A model generated the notes under the pieces. That model saw only the letters and a program-made list of their open reading frames with translations. It was not told the DNA's origin and did no database searches. DNA of 56,691 nucleotides from CAZCJU01 sp964562175 (lineage in GTDB: Bacteria > Bacillota > Clostridia > Oscillospirales > CAG-272): positions 1 to 56,691 of the forward strand of contig CAZLRV010000013.1 in assembly GCA_964562175.1 (NCBI GenBank). Reading direction: 5' to 3'. Both the position numbers and the translations under genes were made by a program. Of this stretch, positions 50,441-56,691 are shown one piece after another; within the stretch, counting starts at the first letter, position 1, and each line of letters starts with the position of its first letter.

Positions 50441-51721
50441 ATGCGTGTAATGGTTGTCGGCGGCGGCGGTCGCGAGCATACTATCATTAAAAAGCTGAAA
50501 GAGAACAAAAGTATAGAAAAAATATACGCCCTGCCTGGTTGCGGCGGTATTGCCGCAGATGCGCAGTGCGTTAATATAGGAGCAAAGGACATACCGGCTA
50601 TCGTTGATTTTGCGAGGTGCAACAATATAGACTTTGCCGTTGTTGCACCGGACGATCCGCTCGTGTTGGGTGCGGTGGACGAGCTTCACAAGATCGGTGT
50701 CAAGTGCTTCGGACCGAGCAAGGCGGCGGCGATAATAGAGGGAAGCAAGGTATTTTCAAAGAATTTAATGCTGAAATACGGTATTCCCACGGCTAAATAC
50801 GCCGTGTTCGAGGATGCGGAGCAGGCAAAGGAATATCTTGAAAATACTACTTACCCGACGGTAATAAAAGCGGACGGTCTGGCACTGGGCAAGGGCGTTA
50901 TAATCGCACAAAACAAGGATGAAGCATTCGAGGCTGTAAATTCCATAATGCTTGACCGTGTATTCGGAAAGAGTGGCGCAAGCATAGTTATTGAGCAGTT
51001 CCTTGTCGGACATGAGGTATCGGTGCTTGCCTTTACAGACGGCAAAACGCTCGTTCCCATGGTATCGAGTATGGACCATAAGCGTGCGGGAAACAACGAT
51101 ACGGGACTCAATACGGGCGGTATGGGTACAGTTGCCCCCAATCCGTATTATACCGATGAGGTTGCCCGGAAGTGTATGAGCAGGATATTCATACCGACGC
51201 TTGAGGCAATGAACAAAGAGGGCAGGACATTCAAGGGCTGTCTGTACTTTGGGCTTATGATATGCGACGGCGAACCTTATGTTATTGAATATAACTGCCG
51301 TTTCGGCGATCCTGAAACGCAGGTCGTACTGCCTCTGCTGAAGACCGATCTGTTTGAGATAATGCAGGCGGTGGAGGATGAGCGGCTTGACGAGATGAAT
51401 ATTGAATTTTCCGACGGCTGTGCCTGCTGCGTTATAATTGCCTCGGGCGGTTATCCCGTAAAATACGAAAAAGGCAAAAAAATAACGATAGAGGGAATCG
51501 AGCGTTTTGAAAACGTGAGCGTGATACACGCGGGTGATGAGCTGAAAGACGGCGAGCTTTACACCTCCGGCGGTCGTGTTTTGGGTGTAACGGCAACCGC
51601 CGATACATTGCAGGAGGCTGTAAGCCTTGCATACAGTGCGTGCGAGTGCGTAAGCTTTGAGGGTGCATATAAGCGTGACGATATCGGCGCATCGGCTCTT
51701 GCGGCATTGAAGAAAGGATAA
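50441..51721 (+). CDS. purD: Phosphoribosylamine-glycine ligase (GAR synthetase)
   Basis: 426 residues with an ATP-grasp fold. It joins glycine to phosphoribosylamine. N-terminal RVMVVGGGGREHTIIKKL binds the phosphoribosyl substrate, TYPTVIKADGLALGKGV and EQFLVGHEVSVLAFTDG line the ATP site, and EYNCRFGDPETQVVLP holds magnesium ligands. The usual length and order are kept. It starts 12 bp after the transformylase stop. Confidence 0.98.
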   Translation: MRVMVVGGGGREHTIIKKLKENKSIEKIYALPGCGGIAADAQCVNIGAKDIPAIVDFARCNNIDFAVVAPDDPLVLGAVDELHKIGVKCFGPSKAAAIIEGSKVFSKNLMLKYGIPTAKYAVFEDAEQAKEYLENTTYPTVIKADGLALGKGVIIAQNKDEAFEAVNSIMLDRVFGKSGASIVIEQFLVGHEVSVLAFTDGKTLVPMVSSMDHKRAGNNDTGLNTGGMGTVAPNPYYTDEVARKCMSRIFIPTLEAMNKEGRTFKGCLYFGLMICDGEPYVIEYNCRFGDPETQVVLPLLKTDLFEIMQAVEDERLDEMNIEFSDGCACCVIIASGGYPVKYEKGKKITIEGIERFENVSVIHAGDELKDGELYTSGGRVLGVTATADTLQEAVSLAYSACECVSFEGAYKRDDIGASALAALKKG

Positions 51722-51727
51722 TTTGTT

Positions 51728-54700
51728 ATGGTATACAGAGTATATACCGAAAAGCGTGAGGGACTTGAGCATGAGGCAAGCTCACTGCTTTCGGAAATAA
51801 GGGACGGATTGGGTATAAAAAAGCCCATATCCGTAAGAGTGCTTAACAGATATGACGTTGAAAACATTTCCAAGGAGCTGTTTGAAAAAAGCGTTGCAAA
51901 CGTATTTTCCGAGCCGACACTTGATAACGTATATTACGAGCTGCCCGAGTGTGATGGCGCATACATTTTCGCAGTTGAGTATCTTCCGGGACAGTTTGAC
52001 CAAAGAGCGGACTCGGCATCACAGTGCATACAGCTCATATCCATGCTCACTCGTCCCACCGTTGCGTCGGCAAAGGTGTACATAATAAAGGGCGAGCTTG
52101 ACGAGGGTGAGCTTGAGCGTATCAAAAAGCACGTTATAAATCCGGTCGAATCAAGGCTTGCAAGCCTTGAGTTGCCGAAAACACTCAAAGCAAGCTACGA
52201 TATTCCGCACAGTGTGGATACCCTTGACGGCTTTATCACGGCAAACGACGAGGAGCTTGCGGCTATGGTAAGCAAGTATTCGCTTGCCATGGATGACGAT
52301 GACGTGAGATTTTGCAGAGATTATTTTCTTACCGAAAAGCGTGACCCGACTATATCCGAGCTTAGAATGATAGATACGTATTGGTCGGATCACTGCCGTC
52401 ATACGACGTTCTTGACAACGATAGACGATGCGGAAATCGAGGACGAGGACACACGGTCGGCATATGATGAATATATAAGAGTAAGAGCGGAGCTAAACAG
52501 AACAAAGCCCGTAAATCTTATGGATATTGCCACCATAGGCGCAAGATATCTTAAAGCAAAGGGCAAGCTGCCCCGCCTTGACGAGAGCGAGGAAATAAAT
52601 GCCTGCACCGTTAAAATAGATGCCGATATCGACGGCAAAAACGAAAAATGGCTGTTCTTATTCAAGAACGAAACACATAATCACCCGACTGAGATAGAGC
52701 CCTTCGGCGGTGCGGCAACGTGCATCGGCGGTGCGATACGCGATCCGCTTTCGGGCAGAAGCTATGTTTATCAGGCAATGCGTGTAACGGGCGCGGCTGA
52801 TCCTCTGCTTCCAATAGAAAAAACAATGTCCGGCAAGCTTCCGCAAAAGAAGATAGTAACGACGGCGGCGGCGGGCTACAGCTCATACGGAAACCAGATA
52901 GGTCTTGCCACGGGCAGAGTTGACGAGATCTATCACCCCGGCTATGTTGCAAAGCGTATGGAAATAGGTGCCGTTGTAGGTGCCGCACCTGAGGAAAATG
53001 TAAAGCGGCAGCGTCCCGAGGACGGCGACATCGTTGTATTGCTCGGCGGCAGAACGGGACGTGACGGCTGCGGCGGTGCTACAGGCTCGTCAAAATCTCA
53101 TACGCTCGAATCGCTTACGCATTGCGGAGCGGAGGTTCAAAAGGGAAATGCTCCCGAGGAAAGAAAGCTGCAAAGGCTCATGCGTGACCCCAAAGCCGCA
53201 AGAATGATAAAGCGTTGTAACGACTTCGGTGCCGGCGGTGTTTCAGTTGCAATAGGTGAGCTTGCCGACGGACTTGAAATAGACCTTGATAAAGTACCCA
53301 AGAAATACGAGGGACTTGACGGCACGGAGCTTGCAATAAGCGAAAGCCAGGAGAGAATGGCTGTTGTACTTGCAAAAGAGGATGTGCAGAGCTTTATCGA
53401 GCTTGCAAACGGTGAGAACCTTGAGGCTACCGTCGTTGCGAGAGTTACCGAGAACCCCAGACTTGTTATGATGTGGCAGGGCAAGCGTATAGTTGATGTA
53501 TCACGTGATTTTCTCAACTCAAACGGTGCGGAAAAGCACACAAGTGTCAAGGTAGGCAAGCAAAGCAAATATATTAAAGAAAAATACACTACTTTGAAAG
53601 AAGGTCTTGAGCATACGCTCTCCGACTTAAACTTCGCCTCCGGCAGAGGCTTGGGTGAGATGTTCGACTCGACGATAGGAGCGGCTACGGTGCTTATGCC
53701 CTACGGCGGTAAGTATCAAAGAACGCCCACACAGTGCATGGCGGCAAAGCTGCCCGTAGGCAACAAGAATACAAATACGGGTTCTGTAATGGCGTGGGGC
53801 TATGACCCTTATATAATGAGCGAGGATCGCTTTAAGGGTGCATATTATTCCGTGGTTCAATCGCTTTGCAAGCTTGCTTGCTCGGGTGTTGAGCTTGAGG
53901 GCAACACTTATTTCACATATCAAGAATATTTCGAAAAGCCGAAGAACGATCCGAGTCGTTGGGGCAAGCCGTTTGCCGCACTGCTCGGCGCATTTAAGGC
54001 TCAACTTGATTACGGTATCGCCTCTATCGGCGGTAAGGACTCTATGAGCGGAAGCTTTGAGGATGTTGACGTTCCCCCGACACTCGTTTCCTTTGCCGTA
54101 TGCTGTGCGGATATGCGAGATGTAATTTCTCCCGAATTTAAGAAAGTCGGCTCAAAGGTAGTTTTGCTCAAGCCAGAATATAAGGACGAGCTTTTACCCG
54201 ATTCGGCAAGCCTTTGGGAGAATATAAAGACCTTGCACCGTCTGGCAAAGCAAGGAAAGATAATATCGGCATATACGCCCACAAGAGGCGGCGTCGCCGA
54301 TGCGATATACAAGATGTGCATCGGAAACGGACTCGGTTTCGAGTTCTCACCTGAATACAATGATGACGTTTTCGCCCCCACACTCGGTCAATTTGTGCTT
54401 GAGGTAACAGACGATGTTACACTCGGCACTCTGCTCGGTCATACTACTGAGGAATATTGCATTGCAAAGGGCGACGAGAGGGTGGAGATCTCATCACTTG
54501 ATAAGCTGTATGAGAGCAAGCTTGAGAGCGTTTATCCGTGCAATATCGAATACAGTGATGAGAAGATAGAAAAGCTTGCATATAAAGCTACCTCTTATCC
54601 TTCCCCTGCGATAAAATGCAGTACACCCAAATTCTTGATCCCCGTATTCCCCGGCACAAACTGCGAATACGATACCGAGCGTGCCATAGTACGTGCGGGC

Positions 54701-55423
54701 GGCTCCGTTAAGACAATTGTAATAAACAACCTTACACCGAAAGGCGTTTCCGACTCGGTAGACGCATTTGCCGAGGAAATAAAGACCTCACAGGTCATAT
54801 TCGTCCCCGGCGGCTTCTCGGGCGGCGACGAGCCTGACGGCTCGGGTAAATTTATCACGGCTTTCTTCAGAAATCCCAAGATAGCTGCGGAGCTTAACGA
54901 GCTGCTTAAAAACAGAGACGGACTCATGGCGGGAATATGTAACGGATTTCAGGCAATAATCAAGCTCGGTCTTGTACCGTTCGGCGAGATAACGGAGGCT
55001 AAGTCGGATTCGCCGACGCTGACCTTCAACACGGTACATCGTCACCGCTCGAAGATAGTTCGCACCGTTATCGCTTCAAATAAATCGCCTTGGCTTTCAA
55101 AAACAAAGGTCGGCGAGGTATATTCGGTGCCGATATCGCACGGCGAAGGCAGATTTATATGTCCCCCCGAGCTTTATGCAAGGCTTGCGGCAAACGGTCA
55201 GATAGCGACACAATATGTAGACTTGAGCGGTGAGCCGACATACGATATAGCATATAACCCCAACGGTTCAATGTGGGCAGTGGAGGGAATAACCTCGCCC
55301 GACGGCAGAGTATTCGGCAAAATGGGTCACAGCGAGCGTTACGAGGACGGTCTGTACAGAAATGTTGACGGAAAATACGATATCGGAATGTTCGAATCCG
55401 CAGTTGAGTACTACAAGATATGA
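51728..55423 (+). CDS. purL: Phosphoribosylformylglycinamidine synthase, single-chain
   Basis: 1231 residues, with the synthetase and glutaminase fused, unlike the PurS/PurQ/PurL complex of Bacillus. It converts FGAR to FGAM with glutamine and ATP. The PurS-like N-terminal region is followed by the linker MIDTYWSDHCRHTTF, ATP site FKNETHNHPTEIEPFGGAAT, and two AIRS-type repeats. The glutaminase begins near residue 966 (FLIPVFPGTNCEYD). Its nucleophile is Cys1071 in AGICNGFQ, with His1138 and Glu1140 in ISHGEGRF. It overlaps the following membrane-protein gene by four bases. Confidence 0.98.
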   Translation: MVYRVYTEKREGLEHEASSLLSEIRDGLGIKKPISVRVLNRYDVENISKELFEKSVANVFSEPTLDNVYYELPECDGAYIFAVEYLPGQFDQRADSASQCIQLISMLTRPTVASAKVYIIKGELDEGELERIKKHVINPVESRLASLELPKTLKASYDIPHSVDTLDGFITANDEELAAMVSKYSLAMDDDDVRFCRDYFLTEKRDPTISELRMIDTYWSDHCRHTTFLTTIDDAEIEDEDTRSAYDEYIRVRAELNRTKPVNLMDIATIGARYLKAKGKLPRLDESEEINACTVKIDADIDGKNEKWLFLFKNETHNHPTEIEPFGGAATCIGGAIRDPLSGRSYVYQAMRVTGAADPLLPIEKTMSGKLPQKKIVTTAAAGYSSYGNQIGLATGRVDEIYHPGYVAKRMEIGAVVGAAPEENVKRQRPEDGDIVVLLGGRTGRDGCGGATGSSKSHTLESLTHCGAEVQKGNAPEERKLQRLMRDPKAARMIKRCNDFGAGGVSVAIGELADGLEIDLDKVPKKYEGLDGTELAISESQERMAVVLAKEDVQSFIELANGENLEATVVARVTENPRLVMMWQGKRIVDVSRDFLNSNGAEKHTSVKVGKQSKYIKEKYTTLKEGLEHTLSDLNFASGRGLGEMFDSTIGAATVLMPYGGKYQRTPTQCMAAKLPVGNKNTNTGSVMAWGYDPYIMSEDRFKGAYYSVVQSLCKLACSGVELEGNTYFTYQEYFEKPKNDPSRWGKPFAALLGAFKAQLDYGIASIGGKDSMSGSFEDVDVPPTLVSFAVCCADMRDVISPEFKKVGSKVVLLKPEYKDELLPDSASLWENIKTLHRLAKQGKIISAYTPTRGGVADAIYKMCIGNGLGFEFSPEYNDDVFAPTLGQFVLEVTDDVTLGTLLGHTTEEYCIAKGDERVEISSLDKLYESKLESVYPCNIEYSDEKIEKLAYKATSYPSPAIKCSTPKFLIPVFPGTNCEYDTERAIVRAGGSVKTIVINNLTPKGVSDSVDAFAEEIKTSQVIFVPGGFSGGDEPDGSGKFITAFFRNPKIAAELNELLKNRDGLMAGICNGFQAIIKLGLVPFGEITEAKSDSPTLTFNTVHRHRSKIVRTVIASNKSPWLSKTKVGEVYSVPISHGEGRFICPPELYARLAANGQIATQYVDLSGEPTYDIAYNPNGSMWAVEGITSPDGRVFGKMGHSERYEDGLYRNVDGKYDIGMFESAVEYYKI

Positions 55424-55878
55424 GAAGATTTACAATATTTCTTTCGGCTCTCTCCGGCTTTCTTTGCACCATGCTTGTCTGGATAAACGCATTTGCGGCA
55501 ATGAGAAAAACACTGTTCAAGCAGATAGATATGACAGAGGAAGAGGTGGCAAAGCTTGAGGAGCTGGGAAATCCGACATGGAAGACATATTTGCCCGTTT
55601 ACTTTTTAATGCTGTTTTCGTTACTGTTGGCTGTAACGTTGATAGTTGCGGCGATACGGAACGGCGGCTCCGCCGCCTCCGTATCGAGCGTGTTTGCGAT
55701 CTTATCCGCACTCTTTTTGGGCTTTGTTTCTTTGAACGCATTGGGTGAGAACAAAATGCTGCTTGACGAGGTGACAACAAAAATGACATTGTTCTTTTTT
55801 GTACTTGCACTTCTTATGCTATTTGTATTTACCCTGCTGTCACGTACGGAGGAGAAACGTGAAAATAGCACTACTTGA
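55420..55878 (+). CDS. Four-helix membrane protein of unknown function
   Basis: 152 residues with four hydrophobic segments (about 4-24, 59-81, 89-108, 122-142) separated by short charged loops. A conserved-looking acidic stretch (DMTEEEVAKLEELGNPTWK) lies between helices one and two. No family is recognised. It starts inside the purL stop (ATGA) and ends 20 bp into the next gene, so it is co-transcribed with the purine genes. A transport role is possible, but the sequence does not show one. Confidence 0.75.
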   Translation: MRRFTIFLSALSGFLCTMLVWINAFAAMRKTLFKQIDMTEEEVAKLEELGNPTWKTYLPVYFLMLFSLLLAVTLIVAAIRNGGSAASVSSVFAILSALFLGFVSLNALGENKMLLDEVTTKMTLFFFVLALLMLFVFTLLSRTEEKRENSTT

Positions 55879-56691
55879 CAGATGCACGCTGACGCAAAAC
55901 GATATTTCATTTGATGAAATAGAGCGACTCGGAGAGGTGAAATATTACGACATTCTCACCTCCGAGCAGATAATTGAAGCTTGCCGTGATTGTGAAATAT
56001 TGCTTTGCAATAAAGCAAATATCGACAGCTACGTTATGCAAAACTGCCCAGAGCTTAAATATATCGGACTTTTTGCAACGGGATATAATAATATCGATAT
56101 TGAATACGCCGCACGGAGGGGAATAGTCGTGTGCAATGTACCCGATTATTCCACCTCATCGGTGGCTCAGCTCACAGTATCATTGCTTTTGATGCTTGCA
56201 ACGAACAGCCATAAATATAACGAGTCCGTTCACAACGGTGAATGGATAAGGAGTCATACATTTTCATATTTTCCGTACCCCATACTTGAGCTTGACGGAA
56301 AAACGCTCGGTATTGTCGGTTGCGGCAGAATAGGGCAAAGGGTAGGTCGCATTGCAGCATCACTCGGCATGAACGTAGTCTACAATTCAAAAACCGAAAA
56401 AGCGGGGTATCGTTTTTTACCGCTTAATGAGCTGTGTCGTGTTTCAGACTTTATTTCACTGCATTGTCCGCTTACAAAGGAAAACGAGCATATGATATGC
56501 GAAAAAACGCTTTTAATGATGAAAAGCTCGGCGTTTTTGATAAATACAGCTCGCGGCGGTCTTGTCAACGAACGTGACCTTCGCTATGCCCTTGATAACG
56601 ACATTATCGCAGGTGCGGCACTTGACGTGCTTACAAACGAGCCGATGAGCGAGGATAATATATTACTCGGTGCAAAAAACTGTATAATAAC
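55859..56691 (+). CDS. D-isomer-specific 2-hydroxyacid dehydrogenase, 3' end beyond the window
   Basis: At least 277 residues from GTG at 55859 (GGAGGAG just upstream): VKIALLDRCTLTQNDISFDE. The NAD-binding motif is LGIVGCGRIGQRVGRIAAS, the substrate arginine is in NTARGGLVNE, and the catalytic glutamate in DVLTNEPMSED. The catalytic histidine lies beyond the end. It resembles hydroxypyruvate/glycerate dehydrogenases; FATGYNNIDIEYAARRGI is typical. It overlaps the membrane-protein gene by 20 bp. Supply of one-carbon or serine precursors for purine synthesis is a conceivable link, but only from position. Confidence 0.92.
   Translation, partial: MKIALLDRCTLTQNDISFDEIERLGEVKYYDILTSEQIIEACRDCEILLCNKANIDSYVMQNCPELKYIGLFATGYNNIDIEYAARRGIVVCNVPDYSTSSVAQLTVSLLLMLATNSHKYNESVHNGEWIRSHTFSYFPYPILELDGKTLGIVGCGRIGQRVGRIAASLGMNVVYNSKTEKAGYRFLPLNELCRVSDFISLHCPLTKENEHMICEKTLLMMKSSAFLINTARGGLVNERDLRYALDNDIIAGAALDVLTNEPMSEDNILLGAKNCII

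Overview
The window reads as a chromosomal segment of a Gram-positive-type anaerobe of the Bacillota, class Clostridia (probably an Oscillospirales/Ruminococcaceae-like gut bacterium). The reasons are AGGAGG-type ribosome sites, sigma-A promoters with 17-bp spacers, a clostridial TnpV remnant, LCP and autokinase envelope genes, a CoaX-type pantothenate kinase, an ECF substrate-binding component, and a single-chain PurL. This placement is inference from gene content. No rRNA, tRNA, CRISPR array, prophage or intact insertion sequence is visible.

Layout. 1-804: decayed mobile-element edge, with a frameshifted tnpV and an AraC-regulator fragment broken by a frameshift and a TGA stop. 973-2768: minus-strand operon behind a consensus promoter (TetR regulator, a tiny four-cysteine ORF, a small membrane protein, an alpha/beta hydrolase). 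2770-3224: no intact gene. 3225-4683: aldo/keto reductase and MerR regulator, divergent, with a 19-bp-spacer MerR-type promoter. 4804-6466: SOS-regulated Y-family polymerase behind three LexA-like boxes, plus a small downstream partner gene. 6433-14173: minus-strand run of beta-CASP hydrolase, LOG-family protein, two MacB-like ABC half-transporters and a membrane protein. 14289-16258: pantothenate module (ECF S component, coaX) plus a YbaK-type deacylase. 16300-21380: response regulator, histidine kinase, ABC ATPase and FtsX permease, with tandem response-regulator half-sites in front of the transporter genes. 21447-24755: envelope operon (tyrosine autokinase, anchored secreted protein, LCP ligase). 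24919-26727: ftsH. 26963-31552: DEDDh exonuclease, a second two-component system and two tandem anchored amidases. 31840-32448: small membrane protein.

32476-41610: maltodextrin region on the minus strand (GDPD, M20 amidohydrolase, malQ, then solute-binding protein, two permeases and an unusually long MalK-like ATPase). 41820-43935: SPFH/zinc-ribbon protein and a membrane partner. 43983-45991: GT-C type membrane glycosyltransferase and smpB. 46160-55423: purine operon purE-purM-purN-purO-AICAR transformylase-purD-purL behind a structured leader. It ends with a membrane protein and a 2-hydroxyacid dehydrogenase cut by the window edge.

The strongest biological points are these: the last two IMP steps split between a PurO-type cyclohydrolase and a stand-alone AICAR transformylase; the tight SOS control of the polymerase and its small partner; the response-regulator sites that tie a two-component system to its transporter; the ~250-residue extension of the MalK-like ATPase; and an exonuclease gene whose best-placed start codon is AUA. 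I do not see an unmistakable new defence or mobile system. The best candidates for undescribed biology are the polymerase partner, the purine leader and the SPFH pair.
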